Numbered from the stretch's first letter, positions 33,307-43,961 are shown. The stretch is DNA of 64,000 nucleotides from Raphanus sativus (GCF_000801105.2 NC_079514.1:24468293-24532292), one strand, 5' to 3'. Notes: generated by a model not told the origin, from the sequence alone. Program-made: numbers and translations.

Positions 33307-34675
33307 TGTTGGGTCGAAATCGGATAAGGCAAAGTTGGCTTCCAAATTTCTGTTTAAAATTATTTACTTAAGAATTTTTTACGGTTTTGCGGAAAAATCT
33401 TGTTTTAAGACAACGATTCTTTAAAACGACGATTTCCTAATCAACGATTTAAGAAATCAACGATTTCTTAAAAACAACGATTTCTTAATCAACGACTTAA
33501 GAAATCAACGATTTCTTAATCAACGACTTGAGAAATCAACGATTTAAGAAAGTAACAATTTCTTAAAGTCAAACGGAACTTTGTTATCAAAGGACCAAAC
33601 CTCCGCAAACAAGCATCCTAAGAGAATCGTAGCTTTGCGATAGGTTCAAACACTTGGATAACGGACCTCAGACCACGGCACCAACCCGATCACGATGGCG
33701 ATCGGGTCACGGATAAGAGCTCGGCTGCTATAGCGATCACGAGACCACGCTCGGTCGCTATAGCGACCGAGCTCCGAACAGATCTCGGTCGCTATAGCGA
33801 CCGAGCTGCGGACAAAGTTCGGTCGCTATAGCGATCGAGCGTTCGTGTATCGATCATTCTCCGAAACGTCCGAAGTCTTCCGAAACGACGATACGACGTA
33901 AAACTATGCATTCTCGACTATCCGTATAGCCGTTCTCCGCAACTCGCGACTATCCGTTTCTTGATCTCTCGATTAAATGGAATCGTCCATTTGGTTTACG
34001 ATAAAAACCGCAGAAACTTAACCTTATCGGAGAAATCGTAAAAACGTCTCAAATCAAAAACACGGCCCAAGGAGGTCCTAAACTTGATTCGAGGCCCACT
34101 TACGATTTCTTAAAAACCCATAAACCTTATGACGGTTTATGCTTGGAGGATAAGCATCAGTTTCCGCGGAAAAAATGGAAACTTTCCGCAGATAATCATG
34201 AAGATCGGAAAAATGGAATATTCCCATTTTTTCGACTATGACGGCTTAAGGGCAAAAGGGGGAAGCGTAAACCGACCTTGGAGGGAGTATATAAGGGGTT
34301 CAAGGCGAGAGGCATAGAGGCATCACTTTTTCCAGAGCAACTTAGCACTTAGAGCAATTTAGGCAACTTTCCGTTTTAATTTTTCGAGCTGCGACTCAAC
34401 TAGGTTTAGCCACCTTCGGGTATTAGAACTAGGATCTCGCCGACAGCTCTCGTAGCCGAAGCACGTTGTCCTGTTGTTGTCACGCTCATACGCAGATTCG
34501 GAATAAAATCCTTCTTTCTCTCTTTTTACGATTTTTATTTTTATTTTCCGTTATTGTCGTGTTCTGATTGCTTGACGTGTGGTTTCTCAGAATTCCGGGA
34601 CCTTCTGGGAAATTAGGGTTTTCCTAGTTTCCTTATTTATACGAAATATTGACGGTGCGAATTTCGGTTCCCACA
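33307..34675 (+). repeat. Tat 3' LTR
   Basis: 1369 bp, TGTTGGGTCG ... CCCACA, followed by target duplication CCGCT. It is clearly diverged from the 5' LTR (scattered substitutions plus indels), so the Tat insertion is older than Athila B, as the nesting requires. The same hairpin words and a shorter palindrome array are present. Confidence 0.9.
33715..33842. repeat. Palindromic minisatellite in Tat 3' LTR
   Basis: About four units of GCTCGGTCGCTA plus reverse complement; the copy at 33749-33772 is a perfect 24-bp palindrome. Fewer units than in the 5' LTR. Confidence 0.85.
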
Positions 34676-34900
34676 CCGCTCCGCTTGGCTGTTCCGCATG
34701 AGAACAATATCGGGACTGTTCTCCTTAGGTGTTCTCCGCATGATTACTCCAAAAGGACATCTTTTCTTCATGCACCTTCTCTTCACTCTTCTACCAACTC
34801 CAGACCTGCAAAGGATCAAAAAGGACTAGACTGACACGGGTTAGAGACATAAACCAAGTGAAAAACATATACACAATGATGTGAAAAACACCATATATCA
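34676..34900 (-). repeat. Athila A LTR, last segment
   Basis: ccgctccgcttggctgttcc ... caccatatatca matches the end of copy B's LTR (about 29523-29747). It rejoins with 14157 once the Tat element and one CCGCT are removed. Confidence 0.9.
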
Positions 34901-34935
34901 CATGGCTAAAATCGGGTCAAATTCATGGTTTATCA
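34901..34935 (-). repeat. Element C LTR remnant and adjoining polypurine tract
   Basis: catggctaaaatcgggtcaa ... tttatca matches the last 35 bp of the LTR at 43157-43191 with three mismatches. The next bases, actcccccaaac, read gtttgggggagt on the element strand, a polypurine tract. Confidence 0.8.
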
Positions 34936-36304
34936 ACTCCCCCAAACTTACCCTTTTGCTTGTCCTCAAGCAAAACCAACTGGTAGTCTCTCTGGAAAAG
35001 GTTTTGAAAACGGCATGGACTCAAAAAGTTTTAGAATCTCAGTCATATCTTCCTCGTAGTGCAAGACTAGTCATAGTCATCTTAACTCCAAAAGTACATT
35101 ATACCATATCCTAGTATAGCAACCAAGTTCTCCTAGTCAACAACTCAACCAATCATGTTTGACAGTCCCCTCTACTAATCTCATTTCTTGCATAAAATAA
35201 AAGTGAAGGCTTTACCTTAGGAGTATCGATCACAGGATGCAAGGATGCTCAAACAAATATCTAGACCTGCAGGTAAAAAGAAGTTCATTTCCTTTCTCTC
35301 TCAGTTCAAGTCTACTGCATTGCAGATTCATTAACCAAGATTGGACAGACTTTCATGAATAAAGCTTTAATAGTTTTAGCAACCAAATCCTGTTCACTTC
35401 TTTTTGACCTATATCCTAGGATTTTTATGAAGCAAGCCTTAATGGTTGTAGCAATCAAGTCCTGTTCAAATCCTTTACTTATAGAATTCTTATGAATCAA
35501 GCCTTAATGGTTGTTGCCATCAAGTCATCTCCGAATTCTTTTCGTAAATATTAGCTATATATATATATATATATCTATATTTTTTTCTTTTTCTTTTTTT
35601 GTTTTTTATGTTATTTTTTATCTTATATAGAAAACTATCTAATCTAAAATTTCGAAATAGAGAGATATATATCTACACAAGGCTTTACCTTCCAGACTTG
35701 TTTGAAGAATCCGATCCCATGTATGCCAAGCCCCAAGACAAACAATTCAAGTCAATATTAGGTTGGAGGTCAGCTTTGGTTCCTTCAAACACTCTCAGTA
35801 AGTGCAAATATAGTTTACAGATTGATCCACTTTAGTATCTATCGTACTTCTGTAATCAGTAAATCTAAGATTGGTCTAGAAAGTGGTTAAATGACAAGTA
35901 ATAAATCAAACTAGATCATTGTCTCCTTCTTGACTCAATAAAATTTTTTTGAAAACATTTTATATAAGACCCATAATAATAGATAATCATTAGTAATCCC
36001 CTCAGACTTAAATTACACTGTCCCCAGTGTAAAAACAGTCGGAGTTTATAAAACTATATAATATAAATGCGAAATTGAACAAGTTAGAACGTTATACCTG
36101 ACCGATACCGTATCGATCGATTAGTTGAATGCGTGTCGGTCGATGGCTTTGTAGTGTCGTCGATCGATGTTGACTTGGTCGCGCCGGTCGATAGAGATGG
36201 AAAACGTCTACTCGGATCTTTTTTTTATAAACCCTGCATAAATATAAAGACAAAAAATAAATACTAGTAATGAATAATAATAAGTAGTATTACCTAATAG
36301 TGGG
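34936..36304 (-). other. Element C 3' untranslated region
   Basis: No gene. It shares 'ttgtcctc' near the polypurine tract with Athila B. It holds a threefold repeated word around 35345-35525 (tgaagcaagccttaatggttgtagcaatcaagtcctgttc and variants, spaced about 65-75 bp), a (TA)n tract near 35558, and SID-type ATCGATCGAT motifs from about 36113. A second polypurine-like word (cccctcagacttaaatt) is at about 35999. Confidence 0.6.
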
Positions 36305-38275
36305 TTACCTCCCACTGAGCGCTTTGTTATAGTCATTTAGCTTGACTTTGGAGGTTGAATGGCTTAGTGTTGGTGAAAGCTTTTGTCGGATGGATGGTGT
36401 ATCAGTATCGATCGATGTTGTTGCTTCGATGTCGATCGATGTCGTAGTGTCCTCGCCGATCGATGCAAGTGTTCGCATGTCGGTCGATTTGGATGGTGAA
36501 GGGTGAGTTGCAAGTTGTCTTTGAATAGCCTTGATCTCCTTGTACATCCCCTCTGTCCATGAGTGCAAAGTATTGATGCTGCTGTCGAAGGGAAAGTAGA
36601 TGTCATCAAACTTCTTGTAGTATTCATCTTCTGAATATCTTGAGGCTTCATAGATCTCATCTATCATCTTTTCAACTTCTTCCTTGGTGTAGGTAGCTTC
36701 TCCTTGTTGAGCGTATAGATCCTCTGATGTATCTGTCCAGCTTCTCTTCTTTCTCTGATAGGTATCATAAGCTCTAACTCCATACTTTGGCTTGTAATGG
36801 AATTCAGTATTCCATCCATTGTTCCGGTTTGTATCCATATCGATCGATGTGTTATTATCGGTGTCAATCGATGGAGGTTGCTTATGCTGCTTCTCCTTCT
36901 TATTGCGAAGAAAATCCAATTCTTTTTGCAATAATTCACCTCTCTTGGTTGCCCAGTTAAGGTTGTTGTCGAGGCTGCAATAGAATACATTAAGTTTCTT
37001 CTTTAGAGCATCTTCTTCCCATTGGTTGTCCATCTTGATTCTGTTGAATATCTCCTCTCTGATAGAAGTGTATGGTGCTGGATTCTTGTCGCCGATCGAT
37101 GCTACATTGTTTCTGCCGATCGATGCATGTTGAATCTCGTTTGTTGCTTGCTGATTATCGATCGATGTACGAGTCCGTGTATCGATCGATGGAGACGTCT
37201 TCTGGTGAAAATCGAGTTGTCTCTGAATCATGTCCGTCTCCTGCTGAAAAGCATCCATTCGTGTGGCTAGTGCATCCATATCATCACTCATAGGGTAGTA
37301 GGAGCTACCAATTCTTTCTTAAAAAGAATGTAACTTGTCTTCCAATATTGTAAAGCATATATCGATCAATTTCCTGAAGCTGGTATCGGTCGATGTGTTG
37401 TGTGGTACGTCGGTCGATGGCATGCATAGCATGTCGGTCGACGGTATCCATCTGTCATCGGCCAATGTCGATGGCATAGGTATCCATGCTTTCCATGCTG
37501 GAGTTTCTCCATAGAATTTCTGCTTCATTATGATGTTAATGTCATCTGCAAGGAACTCCATAGACTTGGTCAACCATGTAACCTTGTCATTGAGTGGATG
37601 GTAGACACTGTCGAGCCTCCACTTGAAATCATTAAGTGAGTCTACTTCCATGATGTGGGCTTTTGTGAGCTTGTTGTCCATCTCTTCTCTGCTGTAAGGA
37701 GCTGATGGTGTAGCTTGGGTAAACTCTTTTCTAGCTCGTTCTTTGCCTTCTGGATCCCTGAAAATACCAAACTCATCAGGTGTTAGATATCCATAATCTA
37801 ACTTATTATCATTATGTAGGTCGGACGGTAAGGGTTGAGTATCGATCGATGCTGAGGAATGCACATCGATCGATTTCGTGTTGTGTTGTCGATGGCGAAG
37901 ATTGCAAGTGAAGTGTTCTCCATATAGCTTAGGGTTGGAAGGTGGCTGATGCATCTTGTCTGCTTCTAGGGTTTGTGATATTGATTCTACCCCGTGACTC
38001 CTTTTATAGTAGTAATCACCAACCAAATTTCCAATTTTGAGATTTCCATTTTTCTCAATGTCGGTTTGACTCGTATCGATTGATGTGTTGTGCTGTGTAT
38101 CGATCGATTCTTGTGTACGCTCCCCTCGTGTTGAACGGATAACGATCGATGTAGAAGGTCTAGCGTCGATCAATTCTGGTAGTATGGTTCCATGTAATGG
38201 AGATCCATCTTCAGTGAGAGCTCCTTGATGCTCTACGGCTCTTTTCTCCTCGTGGTTCCCATTGAACTCTTTCAC
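36305..38275 (-). pseudogene. Element C SID-motif ORFs with a thrice-repeated domain
   Basis: Two long frames in one phase, 38275-37319 (318 residues) and 37291-36305 (328 residues), are separated by one stop (37319-37321). I do not recognise the protein. A domain of about 57 residues recurs: 37520-37693 (SREEMDNKL ... DFKWRLDSVYHPL), 36899-37063 (IREEIFNRI ... LKKKLNVFYCSL) and 36515-36688 (TKEEVEKMI ... YYKKFDDIYFPF). Linkers are full of xSIDTx motifs encoded by ATCGATCGATGT-like DNA. The repeats look helical and charged, and no catalytic motif is visible. They sit where pol would be. Confidence 0.6.
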
Positions 38276-38488
38276 AAGTTGGGAAGGTGTAGTAGCTTCT
38301 AAGGAAAAGATTGGATAGCAGTGTGCTGGCCAATCATCTCTTTCCTTTGAATATGTTGTATCGATCGATGCATAGTAGCTGGTGTCTATCGATTTGCCTT
38401 TGTTTGCTCTAGAGATCGAATTGAGATTGGTCCCTTCCTAGTAGGGTGCTGAATGTGGTCTTGTTGGGATGAATGGGTGGGAACCATA

Positions 38489-38850
38489 TTAGGTAGGCTC
38501 TTCATCCGTGCGATGGAATGAATATGGTATATCTATGTTGTGATCCTCATCATACTCTTCTTCTCTGCGATGGAATGAGTATTCAACATCATATTCATCA
38601 TCTCTTGTTTCCACTGCGAATGTAGGCTGGTAGTCGTCTTCTTTCCAACTCCAATTTGAATAGTCACCTGGAAAATAATCCACTTCGTACATAGGTGTAC
38701 TATCATTTGATGTGGAGTGAAAACTGTCGCTCGTATCGATCGATGTGATGACTGATTGGTCGATCGATGAATGAATGATCAATGGTATCGATCAATGTCT
38801 CCATGTGGGTGTCAATCGATTCCGAGTATTCTGTCTCATACTCGTCTGCA
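38489..38850 (-). pseudogene. Element C acidic, Tyr-rich SID ORF
   Basis: A short frame with YEVDYFPGDYSNWSWKEDDY and two copies of YSFHR(R/T)xEE (about 38496-38595), opened by SIDTSDSFHSTS. It lies between the protease remnant and the larger SID ORFs and is probably part of the same decayed reading frame. I do not recognise a domain. Confidence 0.45.
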
Positions 38851-38855
38851 CAGTA

Positions 38856-39257
38856 TCATGTTGCTACGAGTTTTGGATCATCTGTAGGCTCTTTGAGGGA
38901 CGTCTGTGGCTTGACAACTTTGACTGAATCATAGTGAATCTTCCGTTTGATGAGTGTCAAACACATCTGGTTGGTCAGAAAGTTGCAAACGGCTCCCACA
39001 GTAGCTAAGAGTGCTCTTCCAAGTAGTAGAGAAGAATTCCAATTTAACTTAGTGTCTAGGACATGAAAGTCAATTAGAATTAGGACATTACCAATCTGCA
39101 TCTCAAGGTCTCTAATGATTCCTCATGAGTTCCTTCTAGAACAATCCACAAAGTAGAATGATTCTTTGGAAGGTTCTACCTTTAGACCTAGTTGGTCTGT
39201 CATAACCTTAGGTAGGATGCTCACTGATGCTCATGTATCACACAATGCATGTGGGAA
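38856..39257 (-). pseudogene. Element C retropepsin-like protease, dead
   Basis: The frame MQIGNVLILIDFHVLDTKLN, SSLLLGRALLATVGAV is the C-terminal half of an Athila-type aspartic protease. The active-site segment upstream (about 39205-39250) reads L-C-D-T-stop-A-S-V-S-I-L-P: TGA sits at the Gly codon of DTGAS. Another stop lies near 39125. The protease cannot work. Confidence 0.75.
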
Positions 39258-39830
39258 TTAAATACCTTGCACTAGGCATGAAATTATGAATTCTTCAGGG
39301 TCGCTCTTCTTCAATTTGATCCTCTTTTTCATCTCCTCTCTGATCTGATGAAACATCCTCTCAATATCAGCTTCTGTCACCCTTGTTTTTCTGAAGAACA
39401 TCCACAATCTGTGTGTGAAGTATGCTTCTTCAAACGGTCTCTCTGCTGGGATCCTTAGAACTCTCTTCTTGAAGTTTTTCAACTCCTTTGCATTAGACTT
39501 TCTTTTATAGTGCTTGAGAACCTTCTCTTTCCTTTTCCTTAAGGTTCTCTTTGCACTTTCATTTTCTATCTTCATAGGCTCTAATGTATCCTCAATCTCT
39601 TCTGGTGGGTTCTCTGTAGGTTTGGGTCGGGGCCTGAGTGCATTAAGTAGGGTTACATCTATCTTTGGTAACCACACTCGGCATGTTGTGGGTGCATATC
39701 GATCAATGTCAGGTTGATCATGTCGATTGATGCGGGTCTCGGTCTGTCGATTGATTTCTTCCTCTTGAGATCGATCGCTGAAAGGGGGGAGTGGGTGAGG
39801 GTGTCTAGCTGCAAACTCCGCGTGAGTCAT
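39258..39830 (-). pseudogene. Element C gag-protease linker
   Basis: 190 open codons: MTHAEFAARHPHPLPPFSDR, a Pro/Arg-rich region, then a Lys-rich segment (KRTLRKRKEKVLKHYKRKSN), EAYFTHRLWMFFRKTRVTEA and EEFIISCLVQGI leading into the protease. This arrangement is usual in SID-type Athila relatives. The Lys-rich part may bind nucleic acid. Confidence 0.6.
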
Positions 39831-39871
39831 AATCTGGACTGATTTGCTCGTAGCAGTGTAGACCTCGTGAA

Positions 39872-40486
39872 CTATGTCGATCGATGTGGTGATTCAAACA
39901 TCGATCGATAGTCATCATCCCATGTCGATCGATGACTATCGTCTGGTGTCGGTCGATACCAGTGAGAACTACAGATACTTATGGAGCTCTCTATTTCAAA
40001 GTCCCCTTCTTGAAGTTTCTCATGCTTATCCACTTGCCAGAAATCATCTACTGTGATGGCATTCACATGGTGTCTCATGATCTCTTCCTCTCTCCATTTG
40101 ATTAAGGCTTTTTGCCTCCTAATAGCCTCTCTTGTTTGAATCACCTCTGTCTCTAACTTCTTCACATGAGTGCTCAAGGTGTCAAACTTTGCATTCAGGC
40201 TATTGTATGCAGCATCTATCTTTCCATTGAAATCCACAGTAAGCTTGTGATGACCCTTTAGAACTGAATCAAACATTGCTTCAATTTTGCTTTCCTGAGT
40301 AGATGGTGGTGGATTCTGATAGAAAGAATTTTTGAGATTATTGTCGTTGCTGTAGTTGCTGTTGCTGAAGGGTTTATGATATTGTGAATTCTGATCGTAG
40401 TTGCTTCTCTGACTGTTGACATAGAAGTTCATGTTTCCACTATGGTTTCCATACCTCTGAAATCTTGTTCCTCCATTGTAATTCAC
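39872..40486 (-). pseudogene. Element C gag C-terminal region
   Basis: 205 codons: MNYNGGTRFQRYGNHSGNMN, Asn/Gln/Tyr-rich, then a coiled coil (AAYNSLNAKFDTLSTHVKKL, ETEVIQTREAIRRQKALIKW), then DDFWQVDKHEKLQEGDFEIE and a tail of SID/HRST motifs encoded by ATCGATCGAT DNA. It corresponds to the QN-rich tail of Athila B gag. Confidence 0.65.
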
Positions 40487-40495
40487 TTCTTCCTC

Positions 40496-41797
40496 TTAAT
40501 ATCTCTCCTCATTAGTCTCTATAGCTTCTACATCTTCTGCAAAGCTAACCTGCTTCCTAAGAAGCTTGTTGAAACTGTCCAATTTGACTCTCACATTGCC
40601 CATCTGCTCCTTCCCAAGGGCATTGGCCGATTTTTTTCTCTCGTAATCAGTGTTCTTGGTGCTGTTGCTAGTTGCTAGTTGCCAAGTTTTCAATAAGTCT
40701 CACAGCCTCTTCTGGGTTCCTGGTGTTGAAGTTTCTTTCACTAGCCGTGTCTAGAGCTGTCTGATAGGTCAGATCTAAACCTCTGAAGAAAGTGCTGAGC
40801 AGCTGCACTTCGTTGAATATGTGGTGTTGACAATCTCTCTGATAAGACTTGAAGCGAACCCAACAATGTCTGAAAGGCTCTGTAGGCTTCTGCATGAATG
40901 TAGCAATTTTGGTCCTTAAATCCTCTACACGCACCTCATCAAAGAAATTAATCAAGAATGCGTTCTTGATATCATCCCAGGATGTAAGAGATCCTGGTGG
41001 TAGTTGCTTAAGCCATTGCAAAGCTTCTCTAGTAAGACAGTACTTGAAGAGCTTGCAAAGTAGGTAGTCAGCTGGGACTCCATTGGCTTTGATAGCAGAT
41101 ATGAGATCTTCGTACCTCTATAGATTGTCCATAGGATGCTCGTTGGATGCCCAACTGTAGGGTGTATGTCCTAAAAGTGTGTAGTACTAAGGCTTCACCT
41201 CAAAATCAGCCCTCTGTATATGTCTGCAGGACGAATGGCAGATCTGTTGGCATAGTATTGATCTGGACGGTTGTAGTCAGCTAATGATCTGTTTCAGATG
41301 GCTTCCTCTACGGCTTGAGAAGCGGCTGCAGCAGCCTCAGCTTCTAGATCAAGGATTGCAGCCCCCTGATCATTAATCTTCGGACCTGCTGCATTACGCA
41401 GGTGACCTTCTTGGTCACGCAGGTTACCTTTGTCGTCTCGCATAAGTATCAAAGTTGCGACCATGTTCTGTGGCTCAGTACCGATCGATATGCGGTATGC
41501 GGTAGCAGTCGATGTCGGATGAATGATGTTGGTCGATGGGTACTGAAAATTATCAGTCGATGTGGATGGAAGGGCATCGGTCGATGTCAGATGTATGATA
41601 TCGGTCGATGTTGGTGAGCGAGTATTGGTCGATGGTATCTGAAACTCGGTAGACGGTTGTTGATGAAAATCAGTCGATGCACAAGCGGTGGTATCGATCG
41701 ATTTAGAAGGACTCTGTTTGCGGATTGAGCGTTCCAAAGCAGCTGGATCAGTAGACAATAGTTCTTTGTTCTTGTTGCTTCTGGTTATGCTAGGCAT
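40496..41797 (-). pseudogene. Element C gag N-terminal and capsid-like region
   Basis: ATG at 41797: MPSITRSNKNKELLSTDPAA, then a run of STD/SID-type motifs (about residues 33-100), an acidic segment, and after several stops (41294 to about 41100) the Athila-type capsid core MQWLKQLPPGSLTSWDDIKN, FLINFFDEVRVEDLRTKI, FKSYQRDCQHHIFNEVQL (41021-40668). A further frame (40693-40496) has QMGNVRVKLDSFNKLLRK. It is homologous to Athila B gag but cannot be translated whole. Confidence 0.8.
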
Positions 41798-41891
41798 GCA
41801 CCTGAAAAGTCAAGAAAAGAAAATTTTTATCAGTCTCAAGTAGTAAAGTAGGGAAACCTAGACTTAAATAAAATCTAATGGCGATCAAAGC

Positions 41892-41909
41892 TCCCCGGCA
41901 ACGGCGCCA
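41892..41909 (-). other. Element C primer-binding site (tRNA-Asp)
   Basis: The plus strand tccccggcaacggcgcca equals the tRNA-Asp 3' end, identical to Athila B. The LTR starts five bases later. Confidence 0.9.
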
Positions 41910-41913
41910 AATT

Positions 41914-43191
41914 TGTTACGTGCTCAAATTACCCTAGAGCAACCTTACTCTCATCAAAAGAGGTCAGGTTGTAGTACTTAGGGATCAAATCCAAAGGGAG
42001 CTAGGGAACACTAGATCTTATTGTAACTAAGCTAAGTTGAAGATTCCAAATGAGTAAATAGCAAGTAAACTTAAAACTGGTGAACAAGACAATTTCTCAA
42101 TTGATTGATTTGGGTTTAACAGCTATGATGAAGGCGTTAGACTTAGGATTTCTATTCAGGTTATCATGATTATAATAGTATGAATGTTTATGTGAGATGC
42201 TTGCATGATATTAAAGAACCCAGCGGTAACAATAATCGTTTCAATGTCGTTTTCTGGGTTATCTATTACTAGATCCAATGATTCACTACATGTGCAGGTC
42301 ATAATCAGGAAGGCATCGATCGATGTTCTATCAAACATATCGATCGACATAAACTTGCGTCAATCGATCGATATCTCTATAAGAGAATCGATCGATGTGT
42401 CTCTAGTAAGCTTTAAGTGCGGGTTAATAACAGTTCACTAGGAGTTTGCTAGACCATGCTGTCGCTTGCGCCTAGCAAATCCTAGCTCAGAGAAGATAGA
42501 TCCAAGGATAATGTCAACTGTCATCATGTATAGGTTAGCTATTCCTATACAAGCATTAAGAACAATATTCTAAGATGAATATCACAACTCAAGTATTCAT
42601 ATTTGGGGCTAATCCCTCAAAATCTATTTGAATCCTAAATCTAACAAAGGTGTTTACTCAGACATAGCTAAGTAAAATATCATAACAATTAAATAAAACT
42701 GCATAGAATAGATAGATGAATAGAAACAATGGTGTTCAAGAAAGCTCCCAATAGTAACTTTCTCTCTCTCTTACAACTTTTGTGTAAAAATCTGTCTAAA
42801 ATTGTGATGTAAAAACCGTGTCTGCCTCCTAACACTTAGGCAAGACATAAATAAAAAATATTAGGTTTAAACTCGTCAGGAGTATCTTGGTAAATGGATG
42901 GAATCTTGGGCTTCAAGTCGGCTGTGACCAAACTGGGATTCTGAGTGTTTATTGTCGATCGATATCACTGAGTGTGTATCGATCGATATCTCTCGCTCCG
43001 TGTCGACCTCGAGTGGTCGATATCATCTCGGGTGAAATCTCTAAAGTGCTCCAAAATGCTTCAAAATCGCAATCTTTCCTCCAATTGCTCATGAACCTGT
43101 ACATATGCTATCTAGAGTCCAAAATGCGTTAAATATATCCTAAAACTCTTATATACCATGGTTAAAATCGGATCAAATTCATGGTATATCA
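41914..43191 (-). repeat. Element C 5' LTR
   Basis: TGTTACGTGCTCAAATTACC ... ATGGTATATCA, 1278 bp. It carries at least six TCGATCGA palindromes (about 42318-42395 and 42956-42985), the same motif as the coding region. The short open frames inside are not genes. Confidence 0.8.
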
Positions 43192-43382
43192 ATAATATAT
43201 ATTGCATATAACTTAAATGTGGTTTTAGATATAATTTTAAGGAACCTCATCAAACATATATTAAATGTTAAGAGATATAAATATAATTCCATTGTGAATA
43301 TAAAATAAATAATATAAGAATCATTTCTTACTTATATAAAATATGTATACATATAAATTATTATTTTCTAATTTTAATGGGA

Positions 43383-43708
43383 CCATATATTTACATTGAC
43401 TTTCCAAAAAAAAATATTATCGTATTATTTTATCGATTTGTGTCGAATTTTGAACCGGTCAGTGTTGGAACCAGAAAATTTTTTTAACTGATAGATTGTT
43501 AATTTATCGGATATTAATTTATATATGTTTTACTGTATATATAATAGATAGATAATAAATGGTAAACAAACTAAAGACTACAATTTTATAGACAAACATA
43601 AGTAGATTATTAGTGTGATTAGGCCAAAATAAAATAATAAATCACTGTAAAAACAGTTAAAGTAACAATAACATCTGAAAACATTTGCATTTTATAAAGA
43701 TAAAAGAA
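43383..43708 (+). repeat. Direct duplication, left copy
   Basis: ccatatatttacattgactt ... taaagataaaagaa recurs at 45079-45383. The copies are near-identical except for a roughly 20-bp insertion here (aaacagttaaagtaacaat, about 43651-43669). No gene. Confidence 0.85.
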
Positions 43709-43961
43709 TGAACTTTTAAAACAGTTAAAGTAAATCATTGTCATTTAAATCATGAACTTTCAAATTTGGTTGAAAAAAGCATGAATTTTCCTTTGGACCA
43801 TTTAAAGCACCAACTTATTTTGACTTAGCCATTTTAAACATCAATTTAATTTGACTAAACCATATTAAACACCACGTTAACTCGGGTAATGTAATGATTA
43901 AACGGAGTTAATGACCATCTCTAATCTCCGTTAAGTCCAAAACATTTCAAAAATCCTATCT

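Larger units (their letters stand above)
14158..34675 (+). mobile_element. Tat-type Ty3/gypsy element, non-autonomous, interrupted by Athila B
   Basis: LTRs are at 14158-15645 and 33307-34675, both beginning TGTTGGG and ending CCCACA, with a perfect 5-bp target duplication CCGCT at 14153-14157 and 34676-34680. Internal parts are a PBS, a gag-protease frame (15721-17938 plus 29748-30122), about 1.1 kb of non-coding DNA, and a long antisense spliced ORF (33064-31220). There is no trace of reverse transcriptase, RNase H or integrase. Antisense ORFs between pol and the 3' LTR are known in the Tat/Ogre/Retand lineage, which supports the assignment. Without Athila B it would be about 8.7 kb. Confidence 0.85.
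6658..34900 (-). mobile_element. Athila-type Ty3/gypsy element, copy A (truncated, interrupted)
   Basis: The element reads on the minus strand: LTR (12493-13027, 13767-14157 and 34676-34900), PBS, gag, protease/RT, RNase H, integrase, ending at 6658. The LTR is split by a Helitron and by the 20.5-kb Tat element. Relative to copy B, everything 3' of integrase is missing: polypurine tract, env-position ORF and 3' LTR. Coding parts are in many frames. It lies inside the left LTR of element C, because 34901 onward matches the last 35 bp of that LTR. Confidence 0.85.
36113..42990. repeat. Dispersed TCGATCGA palindromes ('SID' motif)
   Basis: More than twenty copies of TCGATCGA or one-mismatch forms (tcggtcgatg, tcgatcaat), often as ATCGATCGATGT, occur across the SID ORFs, gag and LTR, mostly 25-60 bp apart. 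In the coding frame they give S-I-D. The motif is absent from Athila A and B at this density. Confidence 0.85.
34901..43191 (-). mobile_element. Element C: non-autonomous Athila-like element rich in 'SID' motifs
   Basis: Minus-strand order: LTR (41914-43191), tRNA-Asp PBS (41892-41909), gag, protease remnant, then long SID-motif ORFs instead of RT/RNase H/integrase, 3' UTR, polypurine tract, and 35 bp of the other LTR (34901-34935), broken there by Athila A. Gag and protease are of Athila type. The missing pol means it was moved by enzymes made by a relative. The many stops show it is old. Confidence 0.8.

Noticed and set aside
36113..42990. ATCGATCGAT repeats as a CRISPR or satellite array
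   Set aside because: Spacing is irregular, the motifs lie in reading frames as well as LTR, and the context is an LTR element.
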